Shown in pieces: positions 16,473 through 23,753 of a stretch of 64,000 nucleotides of DNA. This DNA comes from JAGWRI01 sp963728785 (GTDB lineage Bacteria > Gemmatimonadota > Gemmatimonadetes > Gemmatimonadales > Gemmatimonadaceae). The stretch's first letter is position 1, and every line of letters begins with the position of its first letter. The DNA is taken from assembly GCA_963728785.1 (NCBI GenBank), contig CAVSKV010000004.1:744001-808000 (forward strand), written 5' to 3'. The translations under genes were made by a program, and so were the position numbers. Under the pieces are notes generated by a model. That model had not been told where the DNA came from. It saw nothing but the letters and a program-made list of their open reading frames with translations, and ran no database searches.

Positions 16473-17171
16473 ATGCGGGGCAGGGGATTGTGCGCGCTCG
16501 CGGCCGCGATGCTGTGCGTGCCCGCGCGGGCGCCGCTCGCCCAGCGTGTCACCGAGGCGGGCGCGGCCGCCATCGTGCGCCAGGGCAACGGCCGCGGCGC
16601 CCCGTCATGCATCAGTTGCCACGGCCCGCAGCTCATGGGGCTCGCGGCCATGGCGTCGCCGCGCATCGCGGGCCAGGACTCGACGTACGTTCTGGCGCAA
16701 CTCGACGCGTTCGCTGGCGGCGCGCGCAACAATGCCGTGATGCACCCGGTGGCGTCTTCGCTCTCGCCCGCCGAGCGCCAGGCGCTGGCAGCGTACGTGA
16801 GCAGAATGCCGGTGCCGAGCGAAGCGCCGGCGTCGGCGGCGGGGACCGCGCCGCCGAACGCCGCCGTCGTGCGGCTCGGCGGGATTTTGGCCACGCGCGG
16901 GCGATGGTCGGCGGGCGTGCCGGCGTGCGATCGGTGCCACGGACCCGGCGGGGTCGGAGTGGGGGTCGCCATGCCGCCGCTGGCGGGCCAGTCATCCGTC
17001 TATCTCAGCAACCAACTGCGTGCCTACCGGCAGGGGACGCGTCCGCCCGGTGCCCTCGCGCTGATGTCGACGATTGCCAGCCGGATGACGGTCGCCGATC
17101 TGGAGGCCGCGTCGGCCTACTATGCGACCCGCTCGCCCGCGCCGCGCCCCAACTCGGGGAACCACCCATGA
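16473..17171 (+). CDS. Diheme cytochrome c4-like protein, possible TsdB
   Basis: The product has 232 residues. AGGAG at 16461-16465, seven bases upstream, picks this ATG over two earlier in-frame ones that lie inside the previous gene. After a signal peptide (residues 1 to about 24) there are two c-type heme motifs: CISCH at 46-50 and CDRCH at 152-156. Each is followed by a possible Met ligand (NAVMHPV near 90; LALMSTIA later). Two similar halves joined by an Ala/Pro linker are typical of cytochrome c4. In TsdA systems a c4-like TsdB takes electrons from the thiosulfate dehydrogenase, and the downstream gene overlaps this one by four bases, which supports that role. Confidence 0.82.
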   Translation: MRGRGLCALAAAMLCVPARAPLAQRVTEAGAAAIVRQGNGRGAPSCISCHGPQLMGLAAMASPRIAGQDSTYVLAQLDAFAGGARNNAVMHPVASSLSPAERQALAAYVSRMPVPSEAPASAAGTAPPNAAVVRLGGILATRGRWSAGVPACDRCHGPGGVGVGVAMPPLAGQSSVYLSNQLRAYRQGTRPPGALALMSTIASRMTVADLEAASAYYATRSPAPRPNSGNHP

Positions 17172-18154
17172 GGATGTCCACGTTGGCCACCGCGGCGGCC
17201 ACGGCCCTGATCATCGTCGGCGGGGTGGCGTACTGGCAGGGGCGTGCGCACGCACCGCGAGCACCGGGTGCCGGAACGGCGGGGGGCGCGACGGCGTCCC
17301 CCCAGGCGGCCGCGTTCACGCCACCTCCGGATCCCGCCATGCCGACCGACGAGTTCGGCCGGGAAGTGCGGCGCGGGCAGCAGATCTTCGAGCAGACGGG
17401 TCTATATGCGAAACGGTATACCGGCAACGTGCTGACGTGTGCCAACTGCCATCTCGATGCCGGCCGGTTGGCGAATTCGGCCCCGTTGTGGGCGGCGTAC
17501 GTCAGCTATCCGGCGTACCGGAGCAAGAACAAGCACGTGAATACGTTCCAGGAGCGCATGCAGGGGTGCTTCCGGTACAGCATGAACGGCCAGGCGCCGC
17601 CATTGGGCGATTCGGTGCTGGTGGCGCTGGAAAGCTATGCCTACTGGCTGGCCACGGGCGCGCGCGTGAACGAGGCGATCGCAGGGCGGGGGTATCCGAA
17701 GGTACCCAAGCCGGCGCTCGCCCCCGACGACGCCCGTGGAGCCGCCGTGTACGCGCAGCGATGCGCGCTGTGCCACGGCGCCGACGGGCAGGGCCAGCGC
17801 GCGGCGGGGGCGCAGGTATTCCCGCCCTTGTGGGGCCCGCAGTCGTTCAACTGGGGCGCGGGAATGGCCGACGTCAACAACGCCGCGGGGTTCATCAAGG
17901 CCAACATGCCGTTTGGCCTCGGCGGAACGCTGAGCGACCAGGACGCCTGGGACGTCGCCACGTTCGTGGATGGCCACGAACGGCCGCAGGATCCGCGCTT
18001 TGCCGGCACGGTGGAGAATACGCGCACGCTGTATCACGATTCGCCAATGTCGCGGTACGGGACCGTCGTGAACGGCGTGCGCCTCGGCGAGCACTCGGTG
18101 GCGCCGGGGGGCAGCACGCGCGGTGAGGCGGTGCCCCCCGCGCCGTCGCGCTAG
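17168..18154 (+). CDS. tsdA: Diheme cytochrome c, TsdA-like thiosulfate dehydrogenase
   Basis: The product has 328 residues with an N-terminal hydrophobic helix (ATAAATALIIVGGVAYW) that exports or anchors it. Heme motifs are CANCH at 91-95 and CALCH at 199-203. The surroundings match TsdA closely: CANCHLDAGR, MQGCFRYSMNG with Cys134, FPPLWGPQSFNWGAGM and FIKANMPFG. In studied TsdA enzymes a Cys in the NGC-x-x-x-S-x-N-G segment is the unusual axial ligand of the active-site heme, and a Met near the second heme can become a ligand; both are conserved here. The reaction is oxidation of two thiosulfate to tetrathionate, reversible in some members. ATGA overlap with the c4 gene implies coupling. 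Confidence 0.8.
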   Translation: MRMSTLATAAATALIIVGGVAYWQGRAHAPRAPGAGTAGGATASPQAAAFTPPPDPAMPTDEFGREVRRGQQIFEQTGLYAKRYTGNVLTCANCHLDAGRLANSAPLWAAYVSYPAYRSKNKHVNTFQERMQGCFRYSMNGQAPPLGDSVLVALESYAYWLATGARVNEAIAGRGYPKVPKPALAPDDARGAAVYAQRCALCHGADGQGQRAAGAQVFPPLWGPQSFNWGAGMADVNNAAGFIKANMPFGLGGTLSDQDAWDVATFVDGHERPQDPRFAGTVENTRTLYHDSPMSRYGTVVNGVRLGEHSVAPGGSTRGEAVPPAPSR

Positions 18155-18281
18155 CGGTCGGTCTTCCTCGCGCCCGGCGCGGGGTGATGAGGTCCGGCCC
18201 GATCGCCGCTTCCGAGTTCGTCTTGCGCGCTCCCGGCCACTTTCCTAAGTTGGCCGCACCCCCAACCAATGGACGCGTCCG

Positions 18282-18752
18282 ATGGTGACGTTCGCATACG
18301 CCGCCCGGCGCCGCGTGTCGGCCATCGCCTGCCTGGTGTCGATCGGCTGCACGACCGTTCGCCTGGTGAGCGACTACGACGAGACCACCGACCGCGACGT
18401 CTCGGCGCTGCAGAAGCTGGTGGACGATTCGCTGACGGCGCTCGCGCGGCAATCGGCGCCGGCCTGCCTCTATGCGGCGCACGACCGGTTCTACGCCGCC
18501 GTGCACTCGGCCCTCAACACACTGGCCATGCGCAACCGGGCCAGGGGCGCACAGAATGCCGCGACCACTGAACAGATCGCGGTGCTCGACACCGTGGAGT
18601 TCGCGGCGTTGGAGCAGTTGCATCGCCTGGCCGGCGCGCGGACCCCGCCGGCGTGCATGGATTCCGTGGGCCTGGCGCTCGACCGGCAGGCCATCGACCA
18701 GAGTTTCGAAGCCATTCTCCGTCTGGAACTCGCCAAGAAGCGAGGGGGCTGA
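18282..18752 (+). CDS. Putative lipoprotein of unknown function
   Basis: The product has 156 residues. The N-terminus has basic residues, a hydrophobic core and a lipobox-like VSIGC at residues 19-23 (ACLVSIGCTTV), so it is probably lipidated. The mature part is helical and rich in Ala, with Cys residues in APACLYAAH and PPACMDSVG that could pair. No family is recognised. A small gene of unknown function follows 36 bases later. The 127 bases before it contain no other gene. Confidence 0.55.
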   Translation: MVTFAYAARRRVSAIACLVSIGCTTVRLVSDYDETTDRDVSALQKLVDDSLTALARQSAPACLYAAHDRFYAAVHSALNTLAMRNRARGAQNAATTEQIAVLDTVEFAALEQLHRLAGARTPPACMDSVGLALDRQAIDQSFEAILRLELAKKRGG

Positions 18753-18788
18753 CCGCGGAGATTGGGAAGGCCTGACCGGGAGGGAATC

Positions 18789-19121
18789 GTGAGTCTCGAC
18801 GCAGGGCAGTTGGCCGCCACTATGCTGAGCGCCGCGCTGGCGGTGCTCGAGCAGAAGACGCCCGTGATCCGGGCCTACGCTGAAGGGGAGTTCCGGAAGA
18901 TCGCGCAGGCGATCGTCACCATCGAGGCACTGGTCGCGGCCGATCGTATTTCACCCGCCGAAGCGGCGCTTCACGTGCAGCTGCAGCGGGGCGCGAGCCG
19001 TACCGTGCTCATGACCGTGAAGGGGTTGGGTCTGCTCGAAGCCGAAGCGGCGATCAACGCGGCCCTGGACGCGGTTCGCGCCACGGTGAACGCGGCGCTG
19101 CCGTTTGAACTGCTGGCCTGA
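18789..19121 (+). CDS. Small helical protein of unknown function
   Basis: The product has 110 residues from a GTG start with GGGAGGG at 18778-18784, four bases upstream. An ATG nine codons earlier lacks such support. There is no signal peptide. The sequence is nearly all helix with hydrophobic heptads (VIRAYAEGEFRKIAQAIVTI and EAEAAINAALDAVRATVNAAL), suggesting a coiled bundle. No family is recognised. It follows the lipoprotein gene closely and ends at an inverted repeat array. Confidence 0.5.
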   Translation: MSLDAGQLAATMLSAALAVLEQKTPVIRAYAEGEFRKIAQAIVTIEALVAADRISPAEAALHVQLQRGASRTVLMTVKGLGLLEAEAAINAALDAVRATVNAALPFELLA

Positions 19122-19199
19122 CGGTAGGACGGGAGGACAGTTGGACGGATAACTGCGAACGCGGTTCCCGTCCTACCGTCCTACCGTCCAACGGTCCTA
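19120..19199. repeat. Inverted array of 8-nt units between convergent genes
   Basis: The left arm holds near-copies GGTAGGAC, GGGAGGAC and AGTTGGAC. The right arm, read on the minus strand, holds GTAGGACC, GTTGGACG, GTAGGACG and GTAGGACG. The perfect core stem is 15 bp, 19120-19134 against 19166-19180, with a 31-base loop. It fills the gap between a plus-strand stop codon and the convergent stop of the DUF2723 gene. It probably acts as a bidirectional transcription barrier, although no T tract is present. Confidence 0.7.
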
Positions 19200-21509
19200 C
19201 TTCTTCTTCGGTATCGGCGTTGCGACGGCCGAGTCTCCCGACGGCACCGTCGGCACCGGCGGCGGGGCCTGGAGCGAGGAGAACATCGACTCGAGGTTGA
19301 GTGCGGTGATGATCGCCTTCGTGTCGTTCATCACGCGGGGCACGTCCTGCGGCTGGCCCACGGCCTGCAGCGTCTGAGCGAGCTCGATCCCCGTGGCGAT
19401 GTACAGATAAGGGATGCCGATCGACGGCTGGTCCACCCAGCCGCGGCGCCTGAGCAGCGACTTGGGGGCCACGAATACACTGTCCCAGAGCGTGCGCGTG
19501 CGCCGAACGTCCATGTAGCCGGCGCCTTCAACCAACACGGTATCGGGACCCATGTCCTTGGTCGGAATGAAGATCTTGTCGGCCAATCCCTGCGTCAACG
19601 TGTTGGCGCCGAGGCCGAGCGTTTGCGCATAGTTGCCTGCCGTGCGGCTGATGTAGATCGGCCGGTCGCTGTACGAGTCGGCGATCATGCGCAGCACGAA
19701 GATGCCCGCCCGGTCGAGGTAGCCGGTGCCGTTGCCGTCCTGGGGCAGGCTCTTGGGATTGATCGTCGCCTGGATGGGGCCCAGTGAGAACGTCGTGGCG
19801 TGCTGGACGGGTACGTACTCCGGCACCGCGTCGGCCTGATCCAACGTCATGTTGAGCGGGCTGCGCGTGGGCTTGGGCCAGTCGCCGGCCCGGTAGATCG
19901 CCGGTCCGGCCGCCTTGTCATAGGTATAGATGGGCCGCCGGATGAGCTGTCTGACGTACCAGTCGGTGTTGAGCAAAGACGTATTGGCCACGACCACGTC
20001 CTTGCGAACGCCCTCCACGTCCTGGGCGTACCACAGCGGGAAGGTGTCGTTGTCGCCGACCACGACGAGCACGCCGTACGGCTCCACCGAATTGAGCATG
20101 TCCACGGCGAAGTCGCGCGTGTCGGTCTGGCCGGCGCGCGAGGCCCATTGCCAGTTGGCGAACAGCGGAATCATCACCACGAGCAGCACCGGCGAGCCGA
20201 AGAGCCAGCCGTTGCGGGTGGGCAGCTCGACCGTTTCGGCGCCGAGCTTGCGATTCTCGGTCCCGACGAGCGAGCCGAGCGACTCCCACACGAACATCAG
20301 ACCGAGGGCCGCCCACACGCCCCACGGCGAGAAGCTCCAGATGAAGAAGTAATCGCGGTCGCGAACCTCGCGCGCTACGGTGTTCCCCAACTCGGGCGAC
20401 TGCGAAGCCCCGTACTTGAAGTTCAGGTAGTAGATGAGGCACAGCGTGACCGTGAACATGAGCGACACGAAATACCACCAACTTCGTCGGTCGCGTTTGA
20501 AGTGCACCCATCCTCCGAACAGTCCGAGCACCAGGAAGATCGCCGCCAGCAGGCTCTGGACGCCGGGATTCTGGTCGAGTGCGTCGCGCATCCACTGCCA
20601 CTTGAAGTACCACCACCACATCCCCACCTGGCCCTGGACGAACGGTGCCTGGCGGTCTTCCAACGACGGCTTGCCGTACTGGCCGCGGTTGAAGTTGTAC
20701 ATGAACGCGTCGTACGTGCCCTTGCTGAACGTGCAGTCGAAGTGCAGGCCGTTGCGGCACGCCGTCGGCTCCCCCTCGTTCATCGCCGGGTAGAACGCGG
20801 CGCGGATGGGTTGCGTGGCGAACGGTGTGACGCCGAACCCCAAGGCGAGCAGCGACGCCAGGATGAGCTTCCAGCGCATGAGGAAGCGGGGGCGGCGGAC
20901 GATGATCGCCAGACCCACCGCCGGCGCGGCCAGCATGCCGGCCATGTGATTCGCGTACCCCAGCCCGAGCAGATAGGCCACGAGTACGATGATCCGGTCG
21001 GCCTTGCGGCCGTCGGGATCGTCGCACCAGCGGATCATCAGCCAGGAGATGATGGCGATGCCGGCCAGTGAGATCGTGTACACCTTCTCGTTCACTACCG
21101 ACTGGTTCCACACGGTGAACGCGGTGGCCCCGATGATCGTAGCGACGCTCGCTCCGACGATGCGGCGCCACCGCTCCGGGAACCAGCCCACGAGCACGCG
21201 CTCGGTGGTCAGGAACCACATCGCCGCGGCGACGGCGCTGCAGGCAGCGGCGAAGATGTTGATGCGCATCGCCACCGAGCCGGCGATGGGCAGCAGCGAC
21301 ATCACCCGGCCGAGAAGCACGAACAGCGGGTTGCCCGGTGGGTGCGGCAGGCCGAGCGTATACGCGGCGGCGATGTACTCGCTCGTATCCCACATCGCCG
21401 TGCTCGGCGCGAGGGTGACGAGGTAGAGCAGGAAGACCATGGCGCCCGCGATCGCGGCGGCCAGGTAGGATGGGCGGTAGTCGAGGTCGGGCTTTGCGTT
21501 GGTCGCCAT
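19197..21509 (-). CDS. DUF2723 membrane glycosyltransferase (GT-C, protein O-mannosyltransferase-like)
   Basis: The product has 770 residues. The N-terminal 400 residues hold about ten membrane helices. The signature region is near the start: APSTAMWDTSEYIAAAYTLG, with Asp41 and Glu44 in the first outer loop, then LPHPPGNPLFVLLGRV. Acidic residues at this place are catalytic in GT-C enzymes. The C-terminal part includes a soluble domain, with LVVVGDNDTFPLWYAQDVEG typical of DUF2723. DUF2723 relatives, including human TMEM260, transfer mannose to proteins, so protein O-glycosylation in the envelope is the best guess. The C-terminus ends in TPIPKKK. Length is normal. A GC-rich hairpin lies in its probable leader. 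Confidence 0.8.
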   Translation of the reverse strand: MATNAKPDLDYRPSYLAAAIAGAMVFLLYLVTLAPSTAMWDTSEYIAAAYTLGLPHPPGNPLFVLLGRVMSLLPIAGSVAMRINIFAAACSAVAAAMWFLTTERVLVGWFPERWRRIVGASVATIIGATAFTVWNQSVVNEKVYTISLAGIAIISWLMIRWCDDPDGRKADRIIVLVAYLLGLGYANHMAGMLAAPAVGLAIIVRRPRFLMRWKLILASLLALGFGVTPFATQPIRAAFYPAMNEGEPTACRNGLHFDCTFSKGTYDAFMYNFNRGQYGKPSLEDRQAPFVQGQVGMWWWYFKWQWMRDALDQNPGVQSLLAAIFLVLGLFGGWVHFKRDRRSWWYFVSLMFTVTLCLIYYLNFKYGASQSPELGNTVAREVRDRDYFFIWSFSPWGVWAALGLMFVWESLGSLVGTENRKLGAETVELPTRNGWLFGSPVLLVVMIPLFANWQWASRAGQTDTRDFAVDMLNSVEPYGVLVVVGDNDTFPLWYAQDVEGVRKDVVVANTSLLNTDWYVRQLIRRPIYTYDKAAGPAIYRAGDWPKPTRSPLNMTLDQADAVPEYVPVQHATTFSLGPIQATINPKSLPQDGNGTGYLDRAGIFVLRMIADSYSDRPIYISRTAGNYAQTLGLGANTLTQGLADKIFIPTKDMGPDTVLVEGAGYMDVRRTRTLWDSVFVAPKSLLRRRGWVDQPSIGIPYLYIATGIELAQTLQAVGQPQDVPRVMNDTKAIITALNLESMFSSLQAPPPVPTVPSGDSAVATPIPKKK

Positions 21510-21534
21510 GACGGTCGGTCAGGGATCGGACAGC

Positions 21535-21562
21535 ACGCGCCCCGCCGGAGGGCGGGGCGTGT
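21535..21562. other. Strong GC hairpin in the divergent spacer
   Basis: Twelve base pairs (one G-T) form between 21535-21546 and 21551-21562 around a GGAG loop, 26 bases upstream of the DUF2723 start codon. It would lie in the 5' leader of that mRNA or block transcription leaking in from either side. Confidence 0.55.
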
Positions 21563-21645
21563 CAGGTCACTCCAAAGATGCGGTGGGGCCGTGGGTTAGG
21601 AAAGGGAAGGACACGCCAGATTACGATCTGGGTCACTGGCGGGAC

Positions 21646-21674
21646 TTGCACGTTCGGCATTCATTCGGTATGGT
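21646..21674 (+). promoter_or_regulatory. Possible promoter of the VOC-family gene
   Basis: TTGCAC, a 17-base spacer and TATGGT lie about 50 bases before the ATG at 21727. Spacing is ideal, but the boxes match the consensus only in part. Confidence 0.35.
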
Positions 21675-21726
21675 GGCAGCGCCCGTCTCCGATGCGGTTC
21701 ACGTCCACGAGCTTGGAGTCCTTACC

Positions 21727-22149
21727 ATGAATGCCGGCGCAAGTTCCGAGTCCGGTCCCCCTCCGGCCCTCGTTCAGCTCACCCCCGTGCTGGTGGTGGA
21801 TCGCGTGGAGCCGTGCCTCGCCTTCTGGACCGAACGTTTCGGGTTCACGGTCGAGAACAGGGTGCCAGGACCCGACGGCACGCTCGTCTTCGCGAGCGTG
21901 AAGCGCGCAAGCATCGAGGTGATGTATCAGACCCGGGCCAGCGTGGTCGCCGACGACCCCTCTCTCGCCCACGAACTCGACGGCCATTCGGTCACGCTGT
22001 TCATCGCGGTGGCCGACTTCGAAGCCGTAGAACGCGCCCTCGCCGGAGCGCCGGTGGTCAAGGCGCGCCATGAGACCTTCTACGGCAGCACGGAGATCTA
22101 CGTGCGCGAGCCGGGGGGCAACATGGTGGGGTTCGCGGCGTTCAAGTAG
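21727..22149 (+). CDS. Glyoxalase/bleomycin-resistance-type (VOC) protein
   Basis: The product has 140 residues. One VOC module with the paired beta-alpha-beta-beta-beta pattern is visible: LTPVLVVDRVEPCLAFWTER at 15-35, FGFTVENRVPGPDGTLVFAS, and the closing strand TEIYVREPGGNMVGFAAF. Glu in YVREPGGN is at the usual metal-ligand position. The ATG is preceded by weak sequence but starts immediately before the domain; the open frame upstream has no domain character. VOC proteins act on lactoylglutathione, catechols or antibiotics; nothing narrows this. It is a single gene between two minus-strand blocks. Confidence 0.75.
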   Translation: MNAGASSESGPPPALVQLTPVLVVDRVEPCLAFWTERFGFTVENRVPGPDGTLVFASVKRASIEVMYQTRASVVADDPSLAHELDGHSVTLFIAVADFEAVERALAGAPVVKARHETFYGSTEIYVREPGGNMVGFAAFK

Positions 22150-22197
22150 AGCGCGCCGAGCGGATATCAAGATCTCGAGGGGCGCGATCCCGGCGGG

Positions 22198-23745
22198 TTA
22201 GTGCCGGAACTGACGCTTGCCGGTGAACACCATCGCCATGCCGTGCTCGTCGGCGGCGTCGATCACTTCGGCGTCGCGCACACTGCCGCCCGGCTGGATG
22301 ATTGCCTTCACGCCCGCCTCGGCGGCCTGGTCCACGCCGTCGCGGAAGGGGAAGAACGCGTCGGAACCCATCACCGCGCCGACCGTATCGTGCCCCTGGC
22401 TGCGCGCCTTGTGGGCCGCCATGAACGACGCGTCCACGCGCGACATCTGGCCGGCGCCGATGCCGATCGTGGCGCGGTTACGGGTGAGCACGATGGCGTT
22501 GCTCTTCACGCTCGCGACGGCGCGCCAGGCGAACAGCAACTCGGCCAGTTCCTCGGTGGTCGGATGCCGTTTTGTGGGCACCGTCCAGCCCGCGTCGTCG
22601 ATGACGCCCGGGGCTCGTTCCTGCACCAGCACGCCGCCTCGCACGCGCTTGTAGTCCAGGCTGTGCGGCGGCCAGGCCGCCTTGCCCTCCAGCACGCGCA
22701 GGTTCTTCTTGCGGCCCAGCACCTCCACGGCCGCGTCGTCGAACTTCGGTGCCACGATGCACTCCACGAACAGGCTCGCCACGACGTTGGCCACGTCCTC
22801 GTCCACCGGCACGTTGAAGGCGATCACCGACCCGAACGCCGACACGGGATCGCACGCCAGCGCCTTCTCGTATGCCTCGCGTGCCGTCGCACCCACGGCC
22901 AGCCCGCACGGCGTGGTGTGCTTGACGATGGCGCACGCCGTCTCGTTCCCGAACGGTTCGATGGCCAGCAACGCGCCCTCGAGATCGATCAGATTATTGA
23001 ACGAGAGTTCCTTCCCTCCCTTCTGCCTGAGGGCGGCAAGGCCCGCGCCGGGGCGCTCGACGTAGAACGCCGCTGCCTGGCCGGGGTTCTCGCCATAGCG
23101 GAGTGACTGCGCCAATTCGAAGCTCATCGCCACGGTCGGCGGGAACAGCTCGCCCCGCTCCCGCGCGAACCAGGTGGCGATCGCGGCGTCGTAGCTGGCC
23201 GTGTGCGCGTACACCTTGCCGGCGAGCCCGCGCCGTAGCTCCAGATCGTCGTCGCCCGCCTGCAGCGTGGCCAGGACGCCCGCATAGTCCGCCGGGTCGA
23301 CCACGACGTATACCGACGCGAAGTTCTTGGCCGCCGAACGCAGCATGCTGGGTCCGCCGATGTCGATGTTCTCGATCACCTGGTCGGCGGTGACCCCGGC
23401 CCTCGCCGCCGTTTCGCGAAACGGATACAGATTCACCACCACGAGATCGATGGGCGTGATATGGTGCTCGGCCAACGCCGCCATGTGCTCGGGCAGGTCG
23501 CGCCGCGCCAGCAGCCCGCCGTGCACCGCCGGGTGCAACGTCTTCACCCGTCCGTCGAGCATCTCGGGGAAGCCGGTCACCTCGCTCACGTCGCGCACCT
23601 TGAGACCGGCGTCGCGCAGCACGCGGGCCGTGCCGCCCGTGGAGATGAGTTCCCAACCGAGAGCGGCGAGCCCCTGGGAGAACTCGACGAGGCCGGACTT
23701 GTCGGAGACGGAAAGAAGAGCGCGCATGATTCTCGATGAAGACAT
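22198..23745 (-). CDS. purH: Bifunctional AICAR transformylase/IMP cyclohydrolase
   Basis: The product has 515 residues. It catalyses the last two steps of IMP synthesis. The N-terminal cyclohydrolase domain (MGS fold) has LLSVSDKSGLVEF, STGGTARVLRDAG and GGRVKTLHP-type sequence. The C-terminal transformylase domain has SLRYGENPGQ, VKHTTPCGLA and GIGAGQMSRVDA. Length is standard. I took the ATG at 23745, seven bases from an AGG; an internal ATG at 23727 starts exactly at MRALLSVSDK and is possible. The upstream peptidase gene ends eight bases before it, so the gene is last in the valS-to-purH run and follows purN in the same pathway. Confidence 0.95.
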   Translation of the reverse strand: MSSSRIMRALLSVSDKSGLVEFSQGLAALGWELISTGGTARVLRDAGLKVRDVSEVTGFPEMLDGRVKTLHPAVHGGLLARRDLPEHMAALAEHHITPIDLVVVNLYPFRETAARAGVTADQVIENIDIGGPSMLRSAAKNFASVYVVVDPADYAGVLATLQAGDDDLELRRGLAGKVYAHTASYDAAIATWFARERGELFPPTVAMSFELAQSLRYGENPGQAAAFYVERPGAGLAALRQKGGKELSFNNLIDLEGALLAIEPFGNETACAIVKHTTPCGLAVGATAREAYEKALACDPVSAFGSVIAFNVPVDEDVANVVASLFVECIVAPKFDDAAVEVLGRKKNLRVLEGKAAWPPHSLDYKRVRGGVLVQERAPGVIDDAGWTVPTKRHPTTEELAELLFAWRAVASVKSNAIVLTRNRATIGIGAGQMSRVDASFMAAHKARSQGHDTVGAVMGSDAFFPFRDGVDQAAEAGVKAIIQPGGSVRDAEVIDAADEHGMAMVFTGKRQFRH

Positions 23746-23753
23746 TGTCGTGC

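Noticed and set aside
14849..16972. 707-codon minus-strand frame across the sulfur cluster
   Set aside because: Opposes three genes with clear signal peptides and heme motifs; its own product has no recognisable features.
19800..21071. 423-codon plus-strand frame opposite the DUF2723 gene
   Set aside because: Charged, His/Arg-rich product with no domain; a mirror of membrane-helix codons.
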